NCBI RefSeq assembly: GCF_943372915.1
Contig: NZ_CALSAN010000018.1
Coordinates: 17,580 to 81,579 of the forward strand
Length of the DNA stretch: 64,000 bases
Origin: Ferrovibrio terrae_A
GTDB taxonomy: Bacteria; Pseudomonadota; Alphaproteobacteria; Ferrovibrionales; Ferrovibrionaceae
Direction of reading: 5' to 3'
The position numbers and the translations under genes are program-made. The stretch's first letter is position 1. The number at the start of each line of letters is the position of its first letter. Of the stretch, positions 1 through 11,297 are shown piece after piece. The notes below the pieces were generated by a model. It was not told the origin of the DNA, did no database searches, and worked only from the letters and a program-made list of their open reading frames with translations.

Positions 1-1
1 C

Positions 2-889
2 AAGCTGGTCGGCAGCGAATTCAACGGTGCCGCGCCATTCCTGCGCCGGCTCAACGATGGTCTGGAGACCGTGCCGGGCGTGCAATGGATGACCACACGC
101 AGCGATGCCTTCGACAAATTCGCACAGCCCGATGGCGCCGGCATCGGCATGCCGGGCACGCCGACCGGCGTGACGGCCGATGGACCCGCCCTCGCTGGTG
201 CCAAGAATATCGTGCTGCCCGGCCTCGACCATCGCGAGGTGGCCTTCCACGAAAAGGCCTTTGCCGCGACCTGGGACTTCATCATCGGTAGCCCGCCGGC
301 CACCACCAAGATCCTGCCCGAAAGCAATCCGGTGCTGAACGGCAAGGTCAATGGTATGGCGCGCGGCGTGCCGACCAACCTGCCGGTGGAAGGCGCCACG
401 GTTGAAATCTGGGAGACCAACCCGCAGACCGGCGCGCGCCTGCGCAGCGCAGCGTCGCATCGCAAGGTCACCGGCGCCGATGGCTACTGGGGTCCGTTCC
501 AGGCGAGCCCGACGGCGACCTATGAATTCGTGCTGAGCGTGCCCAGCCAGACCACCACGCATATCTATCGTTCGCCATTCCCGCGTTCGTCGGCGCATAT
601 CCATCTGCGCACCGCCGTGGTGGCCGACCGCGACCGCCAGGCCGGTTCGATCGTCACCATCAGCCGGCCGCGCGGCTATTTCGGCCCGGGTCGAGACATC
701 GTCACCTTCGACGGCCAGCCGGCGCCGGGTATTCCCGCCGGCGTGCCGACCAATTCGACCTCGACGCTGGCAATTCCGCGCGGCACGGCGCAGCGCACCG
801 TGGTATGCCGCTGCAACGACGAAACCATCGCCGTGCAGAGCTGGGCAGCGACCGATGACCGCGCGGTGATTGCGGAGCTGCATTACTAG
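2..889 (+). CDS. Alpha/beta hydrolase, C-terminal part (truncated by window edge)
   Basis: The frame is already open at base 2, so the gene enters from the left and the ATG at 71 is not a credible start. About 295 residues are visible. Roughly the first 95 look like the end of a lipase-type alpha/beta hydrolase, with 'LDHREVAFHE' carrying the probable catalytic His. From about residue 105 to 210 follows a beta-sandwich resembling carboxypeptidase regulatory domains ('VEGATVEIWE', 'ADGYWGPFQ', 'HIHLRT'). The last 80 residues are not recognised. Such fusions are usually exported esterases; a signal peptide would lie outside the window. Substrate unknown. Confidence 0.6.
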   Translation, partial: KLVGSEFNGAAPFLRRLNDGLETVPGVQWMTTRSDAFDKFAQPDGAGIGMPGTPTGVTADGPALAGAKNIVLPGLDHREVAFHEKAFAATWDFIIGSPPATTKILPESNPVLNGKVNGMARGVPTNLPVEGATVEIWETNPQTGARLRSAASHRKVTGADGYWGPFQASPTATYEFVLSVPSQTTTHIYRSPFPRSSAHIHLRTAVVADRDRQAGSIVTISRPRGYFGPGRDIVTFDGQPAPGIPAGVPTNSTSTLAIPRGTAQRTVVCRCNDETIAVQSWAATDDRAVIAELHY

Positions 890-895
890 GGCGCC

Positions 896-1807
896 TTACT
901 TGGGGCTGCCTTGCTGGGGTGATCTGCCCTTGCGAATCAGCAGCAGACCACCGGCCACGATCAGCGCCGTGCCGGTCCAGGCCATCAGGCTGGGCAGGGT
1001 GCCGAACACCGCCCAGCCGATCAGCGCGGCGAAGGCCACCGAACTGTAGGTGAATGGCGCCAGCCAGGCTGCATCGGCCAGGCGGTAGGCGCGCACATTG
1101 CACATCTGGCCGAAGATCGCCATCGGCCCGATCAGGCAGAGCGCCGCCAGCGTCAACGGTTCGACCGGAACCCACAGAAACAGCATCGCGCCGCCCAGGA
1201 TCACGGAGGCAAAGCCGTTCACATGCAGCAGCATGGACAGCATGCTCTCATGGCGCGACAGCACCTTGATCAGGATCACCTCGCAGGCGGTGAGGAAGGC
1301 GCCGGCCAGTACGGCCAGCGGCGCCCAGGCATGACTGAGCGGATCGGGCGCCACGGCAAACCCGGTGTTGCCCCGCACGATCACCAGCGCGCCCAGCACG
1401 CAGAGCAGGCCGGCGATGCCCTGCATCAGCACGATACGCTCGCGCAGCAGCAGCACGGCCAGCCCCATGGTAAAAACACCCTGCAGCAGCGCGAGCGCCG
1501 AAGCATCGGCCAGCGGCATATGGGTCGCACCCCAGATCGAGCAGGCACCGCCGCCGACACCGCAAAACGCACGCAGCAGATGCAGGTGCCGTCGCCCGCC
1601 AGCCAGAAGGGTCTTCAATGGCTGGCGCTGGGCAGCGGCAATCCCGCTGACCGTGACAAAACCGCTGACATAGCGGATGAAGACGATCTGGATCGCCGGC
1701 ACCAGGCCGCCGGTCAGCTTGCCCGAGGCATAAAGCAGCGAGAAGGCGAAGGCGGCGCCCAGCACCCAGAGCGCCGCGGCGGCTTTTGATTCGAGACGCG
1801 GGATCAT
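896..1807 (-). CDS. EamA/DMT-superfamily permease
   Basis: A 303-residue, strongly hydrophobic protein with about ten predicted membrane segments arranged as two homologous halves, as in the drug/metabolite transporter superfamily. Motifs such as 'FIRYVSGF' in the first half and 'APFTYSSVAFAALIGWAVFG' near residue 245 are typical of EamA repeats. It probably sits in the inner membrane and exports or exchanges a small metabolite, but the substrate cannot be read from sequence. It lies downstream of the lpdA terminator on the same strand, 64 bp after the lpdA stop, so it is probably a separate transcription unit. Confidence 0.8.
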   Translation of the reverse strand: MIPRLESKAAAALWVLGAAFAFSLLYASGKLTGGLVPAIQIVFIRYVSGFVTVSGIAAAQRQPLKTLLAGGRRHLHLLRAFCGVGGGACSIWGATHMPLADASALALLQGVFTMGLAVLLLRERIVLMQGIAGLLCVLGALVIVRGNTGFAVAPDPLSHAWAPLAVLAGAFLTACEVILIKVLSRHESMLSMLLHVNGFASVILGGAMLFLWVPVEPLTLAALCLIGPMAIFGQMCNVRAYRLADAAWLAPFTYSSVAFAALIGWAVFGTLPSLMAWTGTALIVAGGLLLIRKGRSPQQGSPK

Positions 1808-1823
1808 CGGTCTATCATGAATG

Positions 1824-1848
1824 AAAAAGGGCGGCTGTGAAGCCGCCC
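1824..1848 (-). terminator. Rho-independent terminator of the suc operon
   Basis: An 8-bp perfect stem GGGCGGCT/AGCCGCCC (1829-1836 and 1841-1848) with a four-base loop. Read on the minus strand it is followed by a run of five T (1824-1828). It lies 24 bp beyond the lpdA stop codon, so it should end the sucC-to-lpdA transcript. Confidence 0.85.
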
Positions 1849-1871
1849 CTTATGACCGACATGCGGCCCGG

Positions 1872-3275
<1,404 letters not shown>

Positions 3276-3295
3276 TAGGATAATCCTCCGGAAAC

Positions 3296-3610
3296 CTATA
3301 GCGGCAGCGGGGCATAAAGCCGGCCACCGGCAACATTCATGGTTCTCACCGACTGGCTGCCAGCCAGCATGCCGCTGGCCACCAGATCTTCCAGAATTTC
3401 ATGATAGACCGGTGAGGTCTTAACTGCGTCGATGGCAGTGATGTCACGCCAGTAGCTGACTGTGCGCCACTGTTCTGCGTCATAGTTGAACATGCAGCCC
3501 AGGCAGCCATCCTGATCGCGGAAAAAAGGCTCAAGGCGGTCGCGAGCGAATTCGATGAAATCGTCCAGGCGAGTGGCGTCGTAACCCGAAATCCACACCC
3601 GGACGATCAT
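3296..3610 (-). CDS. Small ABM-like (ferredoxin-fold) protein in the suc operon
   Basis: A 104-residue protein resembling the antibiotic-biosynthesis monooxygenase fold: a beta start 'MIVRVWISGY', a helix with 'FIEFARDRLEPFF', then 'GCMFNYDAEQWRTVSYWRD' as the usual central strands. Members of this fold include quinol monooxygenases and heme-degrading enzymes, but many have no known function. It sits between sucB and lpdA with 17-20 bp gaps on either side, so it is co-transcribed with core TCA-cycle genes. No catalytic residue can be assigned with confidence. Confidence 0.6.
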   Translation of the reverse strand: MIVRVWISGYDATRLDDFIEFARDRLEPFFRDQDGCLGCMFNYDAEQWRTVSYWRDITAIDAVKTSPVYHEILEDLVASGMLAGSQSVRTMNVAGGRLYAPLPL

Positions 3611-3627
3611 CGCCCACCCGCTTTCTT

Positions 3628-4848
3628 TTACATCTCAAACAGCAGGCGCTGCGGATCCTCGAGGCATTCCTTGACGCGCACGAGGAAGCTGACCGCCTCG
3701 CGGCCGTCGACGATGCGATGATCGTAGGTCAGTGCCACATACATCATCGGACGGATCACGACCTGACCATTGATCGCCATCGGGCGGTCCTGGATCTTGT
3801 GCATGCCCAGGATGGCCGACTGTGGCGGATTGATGATCGGAGTCGACATCAGCGAACCGAACACGCCGCCATTGGTGATGCTGAAGCTGCCGCCCTGCAG
3901 TTCGTCGATACCGAGCTTACCGTCACGGGCGCGCTTGCCCATGTCGGAAATGGTCTTCTCGATGCCGGCAAACGACAGGTGATCGGCATCGCGGATCACC
4001 GGCACGACCAGACCGGTCGGGGTGGAAACGGCGCAGCCGATGTTGAAGTAGTTCTTGAAGACGATCTCGTCGCCTTCGATCTCGGCATTCACCGCCGGGA
4101 ATTCGCGCAAGGCCTGAACGCAAGCCTTGACGAAGAAGGACATGAAGCCCAGCCGCACGCCGTGCTTCTTCTCGAACTGGTCGACATACTGCTTGCGGGC
4201 AGCCATCAGCGCCGTCATGTCCACTTCGTTGAAGGTGGTCAGCAGGGCCGCAGTGTTCTGGGCTTCCTTCAGGCGGCGGGCGATCACCTGGCGCAGCTTG
4301 GACATGCGCTGGCGTTCCTCGCGGTCGCCATTGGCACGCGGGCCGGCCGGTACCGACGGCTTGGCGGCAGCCGCCGTGGTGCCGCTGGCCAGCAGGTCCA
4401 TGACATCGCCCTTGGTGACGCGGCCATCGCGGCCCGAGCCGGCGACCCCCGCAACATTGACATTCTTCTCCGCCGCCAGCTTGGCAGCGGCCGGCAGAGC
4501 CTGGCCGGCCGCGGGCGCGGCAGCAGCCGGGGCCGCAGCGGGCTTCGGCGCGGCGGCGGGGGCAGCAGCGGGTGCAGCAGCCGGTTTGGCAGCGGGCTTC
4601 GCGGCGCCGGTACCGGCAGTCAGGGTCGCCAGCAGATCGCCGACCTGCACCGTGGCGCCTTCAGCGGCAAGAATCTCACCCAGCGTACCGGCTTCCGGCG
4701 CGTTGACCTCGACGGTCACCTTGTCGGTCTCCAGCTCGACCAGCAGCTGGTCGCGGGCAACACTGTCACCGGCCTTGGCCGACCATTTGCCGACAGTGGC
4801 TTCGGAGATCGATTCCGCCAGTTGCGGGACGCGAATTTCGACTGCCAT
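3628..4848 (-). CDS. sucB: 2-oxoglutarate dehydrogenase E2, dihydrolipoyl succinyltransferase
   Basis: A 406-residue acyltransferase core of the 2-oxoglutarate dehydrogenase complex. Domains: one lipoyl domain (residues 1-78, lipoylated Lys43 in 'ELETDKVTVEV'), an Ala/Pro/Lys-rich flexible linker (about 80-120), an E3/E1-binding domain (about 121-152, 'GSGRDGRVTKGD'), and the catalytic domain ending in 'YDHRIVDGREA' with His377 and Asp381. Standard length for a single-lipoyl E2o. It lies 54 bp after sucA in the suc operon. Confidence 0.96.
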   Translation of the reverse strand: MAVEIRVPQLAESISEATVGKWSAKAGDSVARDQLLVELETDKVTVEVNAPEAGTLGEILAAEGATVQVGDLLATLTAGTGAAKPAAKPAAAPAAAPAAAPKPAAAPAAAAPAAGQALPAAAKLAAEKNVNVAGVAGSGRDGRVTKGDVMDLLASGTTAAAAKPSVPAGPRANGDREERQRMSKLRQVIARRLKEAQNTAALLTTFNEVDMTALMAARKQYVDQFEKKHGVRLGFMSFFVKACVQALREFPAVNAEIEGDEIVFKNYFNIGCAVSTPTGLVVPVIRDADHLSFAGIEKTISDMGKRARDGKLGIDELQGGSFSITNGGVFGSLMSTPIINPPQSAILGMHKIQDRPMAINGQVVIRPMMYVALTYDHRIVDGREAVSFLVRVKECLEDPQRLLFEM

Positions 4849-4902
4849 GGTTACTTTCCTTATCCTTAAAAACGCCCCTCGAAACCTTCGTGACCCTGCG
4901 GT

Positions 4903-7782
4903 TTACGCCGTCAGGGCATCGTCGACCAGCTTGGCCTGCTGCTGGTTATGCTTGCTCATCAGGCCGGTGGCCGGCGAAGCGGCTTCCATGCGACCAGCAT
5001 AGACCGGACGCTTCACCTTGCCGCCCAGCTCGGTCAGCACCGCCTCGACATGCGGCTCGATGAAGCTCCAGGCGCCCATGTTCTTCGGCTCTTCCTGGCA
5101 CCACACCACCGTCTTGGCGTTCTTGTAGCGGCTCAGTTCGGTGATCAGCGCCTTGTGCGGGAACGGATAGAGCTGCTCGACCCGCAGAATCACGGTGTCT
5201 TTCATCTCGCGCTTCTGGCGTTCCTCGAACAGGTCGTAATAGACCTTGCCGGTGCACAGGATGACACGCTTGATCTTGGCATCGTCATGCGGTGCATCGT
5301 CCCACAGCACGCGGTGGAAGGTCGAACCCGGACCCATCTCGGTCAGCTTCGACACCGCCAGCTTGTGCCGCAGCAGCGACTTCGGCGTCATCAGGATCAG
5401 CGGCTTGCGGAACTTGCGGTTCACCTGCCGGCGCAGGATGTGGAAATAGTTGGCCGGCGTGGTGCAGTTCGCCACCTGCATGTTGTCTTCGGCACAGAGC
5501 TGCAGATAACGCTCCAGGCGGGCCGAGCTATGCTCCGGGCCCTGGCCTTCGTAGCCATGCGGCAGCAGAACCGCCAGGCCAGACATGCGCATCCATTTGG
5601 CTTCGCCCGACGAGATGAACTGGTCGAACACCACCTGGGCGCCATTGGCGAAATCGCCGAACTGGCCTTCCCACATCACCAGCGCATTCGGCTCCGCCAG
5701 GCTGTAGCCATATTCGTAACCCAGCACGGCGACTTCCGACAGCAGACTGTCGATCACCTCGTAATGGGCGGCCTTTTCGTCGATATGGTTGAGCGGCACA
5801 TAGCGCTCTTCGGTCTGCTGGTCATGCCAGACGCTATGGCGCTGGCTGAAGGTGCCGCGACCGCAATCCTGGCCCGACAGGCGCACACCGAAGCCTTCCA
5901 GCTGCAGCGAGCCGAAGGCGAGCGCCTCAGCGGTCGCCCAGTCGATGCCCTCGCCCGCCTCGATGGCGGCGCGACGGTTGGCGGTGTTGCGCGCCAGCGT
6001 CTTGTGGATATTGAAACCGTCCGGCACGGCGGTAATCGCCATACCGACCTTCTTCAGGGTCTCGATCGCGACACCGGTGGTGCCACGGCGCTCATCGCCT
6101 GAAGCCTGCTCAAGACCGGCCCACTTGCCTTCCAGCCAGTCGGCCTTGTTCGGCTTGAAGGATTTCGAGGCTTCCAGCTCCTCTTCCAGGCGGTTCTGGA
6201 AATCGGTCACCATCGCCTCGGCCTCGGCCTCGGTCAGCGTGCCTTCATCGACCAGACGCTTGGCGTAAATCTGCCGCGTGGTCGGATGCGTGGCGATCGT
6301 GCGGTACATGATCGGCTGGGTGAAGGACGGATCATCGGTCTCGTTATGGCCGTGGCGGCGATAACAGAACAGATCGATCACCACATCCTTCTTGAACTGC
6401 TGACGGAACTCGATGGCGATCTTGGCCACATGCGTCACGGCTTCCGGATCGTCGCCGTTCACATGGAAGATCGGCGCCTGCACCACCTTCGCTCCATCCG
6501 ACGGATAGGGCGATGAGCGCGAGTAGGACGGATTGGTGGTGAAACCGATCTGGTTGTTGACGATGATGTGGATAGTACCGCCGGTGCGATAGCCGCGAAG
6601 TTCGCTAAGCGCGAAGCATTCCGCCACCACGCCCTGGCCGGCAAAGGCCGCATCGCCATGCAGCAGCACGGTCAGCACCGAGCCGCGCTCGGTATCGCCC
6701 CACTGGGTCTGTTTGGCGCGTGCCTTGCCCAGGCAAACCGGATTGATGATCTCCAGATGCGACGGATTGGCCGCCATCGAAAGATGCACCTTGTTGCCAT
6801 CGAACTCACGATCCGACGACACGCCGAGATGATACTTCACGTCGCCCGAACCCTGGAAATCGTCCGGGTGGTAGGCCATGCCCTTGAATTCGGTGAAGAT
6901 GGCGCGATAGGGCTTGGCCATCACATTGGCGAGCAGGTTGAGACGGCCGCGATGCGGCATGCCCAACTCGATATCGCGCACGCCAAGCTGGCCGCCGCGC
7001 TTGATGATGGCTTCCATCGCCGGAACCAGCGCTTCGCCGCCTTCCAAACCAAATCGCTTGGTGCCGGTGAACTTCATGTGGCAGAAGCGCTCGAAAATCT
7101 CGCCTTCCACCAGTTTGTTCAGGATCGCCTTCTTGCCCTGAGGCGTGAACTGCACTTCCTTGTCGCGGCCTTCGATGCGCGACTGGATCCAGGCCTTCTG
7201 CTCAGGATGATAGATGTGCATGAACTCGACGCCGATGGTCGAGCAATAGGTACGGCGCAGGATCTGCAGGATCTCGCGCAGCGTGGCGCTCTCCAGACCC
7301 AGCATGTTGTCGATGAAGATCTGCCGGTCCATGTCGGCTTCGGTGAAGCCGTAGGATTGCGGCTCCAGTTCCGGATGCGCGCCCGGCGCCTGAATGCCAA
7401 GCGGATCCAGGTTGGCCATCAAGTGGCCGCGGATACGATAGTTGCGGATCAGCATGGCCGCGCGGATGGTATCCAGCGCAGCCGAACGGGCGTCGGCTGG
7501 CGAGGCGCCGCCCTTGGCCGCACGGTCGGCGGACTTGGCCGCCTTGCCCTGCGGACCGAGCAGACCCTCATCCTCCATCGGCACCAGCACGGTGGCCGGC
7601 GCCCAGGAGGGACGACTCAGCGCCTGCTTTGGCTGACTGAAGTCGTCGCCCAGTGCCTCGAAGAACTGCTTCCAGGAAGCATCGACGCTGTCGGGGTTGG
7701 CTACGTACTTGGCGTACAACTCCTCGACAAAGGTGCTGTTGCCACCATAGAGGAATTGCGTGCGTTCAAGCTGCGCCGTCAT
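4903..7782 (-). CDS. sucA: 2-oxoglutarate dehydrogenase E1 component
   Basis: A 959-residue thiamine-diphosphate enzyme that decarboxylates 2-oxoglutarate and succinylates the E2 lipoyl group. The N-terminus 'FLYGGNSTFVEELYAKY' is the conserved E2-contacting segment of E1o. 'HGDAAFAGQGVVAE' and 'NNQIGFTTNP' form the ThDP/Mg site, 'YRRHGHNETDDPSFTQP' is typical, and the C-terminal part contains 'LLPHGYEGQGPEHSSAR'. Length is normal for a proteobacterial E1o. It lies between sucD and sucB in one operon. Confidence 0.97.
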   Translation of the reverse strand: MTAQLERTQFLYGGNSTFVEELYAKYVANPDSVDASWKQFFEALGDDFSQPKQALSRPSWAPATVLVPMEDEGLLGPQGKAAKSADRAAKGGASPADARSAALDTIRAAMLIRNYRIRGHLMANLDPLGIQAPGAHPELEPQSYGFTEADMDRQIFIDNMLGLESATLREILQILRRTYCSTIGVEFMHIYHPEQKAWIQSRIEGRDKEVQFTPQGKKAILNKLVEGEIFERFCHMKFTGTKRFGLEGGEALVPAMEAIIKRGGQLGVRDIELGMPHRGRLNLLANVMAKPYRAIFTEFKGMAYHPDDFQGSGDVKYHLGVSSDREFDGNKVHLSMAANPSHLEIINPVCLGKARAKQTQWGDTERGSVLTVLLHGDAAFAGQGVVAECFALSELRGYRTGGTIHIIVNNQIGFTTNPSYSRSSPYPSDGAKVVQAPIFHVNGDDPEAVTHVAKIAIEFRQQFKKDVVIDLFCYRRHGHNETDDPSFTQPIMYRTIATHPTTRQIYAKRLVDEGTLTEAEAEAMVTDFQNRLEEELEASKSFKPNKADWLEGKWAGLEQASGDERRGTTGVAIETLKKVGMAITAVPDGFNIHKTLARNTANRRAAIEAGEGIDWATAEALAFGSLQLEGFGVRLSGQDCGRGTFSQRHSVWHDQQTEERYVPLNHIDEKAAHYEVIDSLLSEVAVLGYEYGYSLAEPNALVMWEGQFGDFANGAQVVFDQFISSGEAKWMRMSGLAVLLPHGYEGQGPEHSSARLERYLQLCAEDNMQVANCTTPANYFHILRRQVNRKFRKPLILMTPKSLLRHKLAVSKLTEMGPGSTFHRVLWDDAPHDDAKIKRVILCTGKVYYDLFEERQKREMKDTVILRVEQLYPFPHKALITELSRYKNAKTVVWCQEEPKNMGAWSFIEPHVEAVLTELGGKVKRPVYAGRMEAASPATGLMSKHNQQQAKLVDDALTA

Positions 7783-7830
7783 CGATGTCGTGGCGCCGCT
7801 TGTTGGCCGGCGCCGCCCTCTGTTTTCCTG

Positions 7831-8709
7831 TTACTTACCGTTCAACAGTTCAACCAGGGTGGTGCCGAGCGCTGCCGGGCTTTCCGAGACTCGGATGCCG
7901 GCCGATCGCATGGCCTCCAACTTGGTATTCGCATCGCCCTTGCCGCCCGAGATGATGGCGCCAGCATGACCCATGCGGCGCCCCGGAGGCGCGGTACGAC
8001 CGGCGATGAAACCCACCGTCGGCTTCTTGATCTTGGACTTCATCAGGAACTCGGCAGCCTCTTCCTCGGCGCTGCCGCCGATTTCGCCGATCATGATGAT
8101 GCACTCGGTTTCCTTGTCGCCAAGGAAGAGATCGAGCGCGTCGATGAAATTGGTGCCATTGACCGGGTCGCCACCGATGCCGATGCAGGTGGTCTGGCCC
8201 AGGCCGGCCGCCGTGGTCTGCGCCACGGCTTCATAGGTCAGCGTGCCGGAGCGCGACACGATGCCGACCTTGCCGCGGCGATGGATATGGCCCGGCATGA
8301 TGCCGATCTTGCATTCGCCCGGCGTGATGACACCCGGGCAGTTCGGACCGATCAGGCGGGTCCGGGAACCGGTGAGCGCGCGCTTGACCTTGACCATGTC
8401 GAGCACCGGGATGCCTTCGGTGATGCAGACCACCAGCGGAATCTCGGCCTCGATGGCTTCCATGATCGAGTCGGCCGCGAACGGCGGCGGCACATAGATC
8501 ACGGAGGCGTTGGCGCCGGTCTTTTCCACGGCATCGGCCACGGTGTTGAACACCGGCAGACCGATATGGGTGGTGCCGCCCTTACCCGGGGTGACGCCGC
8601 CGACCATTTTGGTACCGTAGGCAATCGCCTGTTCGCTGTGGAAGGTGCCCTGGCTGCCAGTGATGCCCTGGCAGATCACCTTGGTGTCCTTATTGACGAG
8701 AACAGCCAT
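7831..8709 (-). CDS. sucD: Succinyl-CoA ligase, alpha subunit
   Basis: A 292-residue alpha subunit of succinyl-CoA synthetase: substrate-level phosphorylation in the TCA cycle. The CoA-binding Rossmann part occupies the first half ('GITGSQGTFHSEQAIAYGT'), and the phosphohistidine is His248 in 'GHAGAIISGG'. The start immediately follows the sucC stop (adjacent bases), implying translational coupling and equimolar alpha and beta subunits. Confidence 0.96.
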   Translation of the reverse strand: MAVLVNKDTKVICQGITGSQGTFHSEQAIAYGTKMVGGVTPGKGGTTHIGLPVFNTVADAVEKTGANASVIYVPPPFAADSIMEAIEAEIPLVVCITEGIPVLDMVKVKRALTGSRTRLIGPNCPGVITPGECKIGIMPGHIHRRGKVGIVSRSGTLTYEAVAQTTAAGLGQTTCIGIGGDPVNGTNFIDALDLFLGDKETECIIMIGEIGGSAEEEAAEFLMKSKIKKPTVGFIAGRTAPPGRRMGHAGAIISGGKGDANTKLEAMRSAGIRVSESPAALGTTLVELLNGK

Positions 8710-9879
<1,170 letters not shown>

Positions 9880-9890
9880 GCTGACCTACG

Positions 9891-9902
9891 GGTTTTAAAA
9901 CC
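9891..9902. repeat. 12-bp perfect palindrome GGTTTTAAAACC
   Basis: A perfect palindrome 12 bases before the sucC start codon, in what should be the mRNA leader. It could be a protein-binding site or be incidental; it is too short and loop-less to act as a terminator. Confidence 0.4.
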
Positions 9903-9946
9903 GGCGCGAAAAGCCCCGGTTTCTCTGATTGCCGTTCGGGGCCGAG

Positions 9947-9974
9947 GTTATAGCAGCCTTCGGAAAGGCCGCAA
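9947..9974 (-). promoter_or_regulatory. Putative sigma-70-like promoter for the suc operon
   Basis: On the minus strand TTGCGG (9969-9974) and TATAAC (9947-9952) are separated by 16 bases, giving a start about 60 bases before sucC. Both hexamers are partial consensus matches, so this is a suggestion only. Confidence 0.35.
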
Positions 9975-10155
9975 CCGCCGCGCCGCCGGAAATTCAGGTT
10001 TTTGGACGAAAGTTCACAGACTTGCGCCTGATCTCGCCGCTCCCGGGACTGTGGAATTCCCGCCTCGGGGCCAGGGCGCCGTGGACGGTAGCTGCCGTTA
10101 CGGCATGTGCCCATACCGCCGGTAGCGCTGGCCCCCGGAATGGGGTCGGAAACAG

Positions 10156-10171
10156 GGTCCGTGAACGGACC
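10156..10171 (-). terminator. Small hairpin downstream of lolA, possible weak terminator
   Basis: A perfect 6-bp stem GGTCCG/CGGACC with a four-base loop, 22 bp beyond the lolA stop. On the minus strand it is followed only by CTGTTTCC, so any terminator activity is likely weak. A second inverted repeat, GGTAAC/GTTACC (10183-10197), overlaps the lolA stop. Confidence 0.35.
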
Positions 10172-10192
10172 AGAATTACACTGGTAACCGGG

Positions 10193-10858
10193 TTACCGGC
10201 GCTGCTGCAGGGCGCGTTCCACCGCCGGCCGGTCGCCATAGGTATAGAGCCGGGGGTTGATCTGCGGATTGAAATCGATCTTCGACAGGGTGATGGCCGT
10301 GTCCTTGCCCTGGGCATCGGTGACGGTCCAGCCGGCGAATTCGAGTGGCTTGTCGCCGAACACCAGCGTCAGGGCACCCTCTTTCGGACGGTCCGGGGCA
10401 AACAGCGTGACCCGCAGGATGGCGGCACCACGCTCGACCCTGGCGATGCCGACGCTGTCATCGAACACCACCTTGTCGCGCACCAGCAGATCGAGCGGCG
10501 TAGCCCCTAGCGGAATACGCTCCACCGTCTTCAGTTCACGGTCTTCCATGATGATATAGGCGCCGTCGGAAACGATCAGCATCGGGACCGGCGGATCATA
10601 TTCAAAGCGGAAGCGGCCCGGCCGGCTCATGTAGATCTTGCCTTCCGAGGCCTCGCCCTGCGGCGCGACCTGCAGGAAACGGCCTTGCATGCTGCGCACC
10701 TCGTTGAAATAGGCGGCAATGCGGGCGAGATCAGCCTGGTCCTGTGCCGTCAGCTTGGCCGAACTGGCCGGGGCAGCGGCATAGGCAACGGAAAGCGGCA
10801 GTTTCGCCGCAGTTGCGGCAACGGCCATGGCAAGCAGGAAGCGGCGGCGATCTGTCAT
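10193..10858 (-). CDS. lolA: Outer-membrane lipoprotein carrier protein LolA
   Basis: A 221-residue periplasmic chaperone that would carry lipoproteins from the LolCDE machinery to the outer membrane. After an N-terminal signal of about 28 residues the typical LolA fold is visible: 'QGRFLQVAP', 'GKIYMSRPGRFRFEYDPP' and 'SDGAYIIMEDRELKTVERIPL'. The signal begins 'TDRRRFLLA', which has twin arginines and could be Tat-type. The C-terminal part ends 'NPQINPRLYTYGDRP', somewhat variable in the family. It is probably its own transcription unit, divergent from the YbjQ-like gene. Confidence 0.85.
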   Translation of the reverse strand: MTDRRRFLLAMAVAATAAKLPLSVAYAAAPASSAKLTAQDQADLARIAAYFNEVRSMQGRFLQVAPQGEASEGKIYMSRPGRFRFEYDPPVPMLIVSDGAYIIMEDRELKTVERIPLGATPLDLLVRDKVVFDDSVGIARVERGAAILRVTLFAPDRPKEGALTLVFGDKPLEFAGWTVTDAQGKDTAITLSKIDFNPQINPRLYTYGDRPAVERALQQRR

Positions 10859-10938
10859 GGCTCACAGCGGTAGCCCTGGCAGATGGCGAAATCAAGGCGG
10901 CATGCTTAAACTGCCGCGAAATCAACCGGGAGCGTCGC

Positions 10939-11262
10939 ATGATTCTGACCACAACCGACAGCGTGGACGGCCGCAAAATCACGGCCTATCTCGGCATCGT
11001 GGCGGGTGAAGCCGTGATGGGTACCAACATTTTCCGCGATTTCTTCGCCGGCATCACCGACATCCTCGGCGGCCGCTCCGGCTCCTACGAAAAGGAACTG
11101 CGCAAGGCCAAGGCGCTGGCGCTGGAATCCATGATGGAGGAAGCCCAGGCGCTCGGCGCCGATGCGGTGGTCGGCATGGATCTGGATTATCAGCAGATCG
11201 GCGGCACGGATCGCCAAATGTTGATGGTCGCCGCCAGCGGAACTGCGGTAAAACTGGGCTGA
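10939..11262 (+). CDS. YbjQ-family (UPF0145) protein
   Basis: The start ATG at 10939 has GGGAG six bases upstream, giving 107 residues; the longer open frame before it is not coding. The protein matches the YbjQ/heavy-metal-binding family: 'GIVAGEAVMGTNIFRDFFAGITDILGG', 'SYEKELRKAKALALE', then 'ALGADAVVGMDLDY'. These small soluble proteins assemble into ring oligomers in solved structures, and their role is unknown. It precedes the chlorite-dismutase-like gene by 35 bp on the same strand, so the two may be co-expressed. Confidence 0.85.
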   Translation: MILTTTDSVDGRKITAYLGIVAGEAVMGTNIFRDFFAGITDILGGRSGSYEKELRKAKALALESMMEEAQALGADAVVGMDLDYQQIGGTDRQMLMVAASGTAVKLG

Positions 11263-11297
11263 CGCCGGGCGCCCCGGCGCGCCGGGGGAACCAGACA

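Larger units (their letters stand above)
9880..10192 (-). other. 313-bp intergenic region upstream of the suc operon
   Basis: The only gap longer than 300 bp in the window. It separates the lolA stop (10193) from the sucC start (9879), both on the minus strand. I see a promoter-like pair near 9947-9974, a short palindrome near the sucC start and a small hairpin at 10156-10171. I see no convincing ORF, RNA gene or repeat in the remaining sequence. Confidence 0.6.

Noticed and set aside
4480..4620. Repeated GC-rich units in sucB suggesting a repeat element
   Set aside because: They encode the Ala/Pro/Lys-rich flexible linker of the E2 protein, which is normal for the family.
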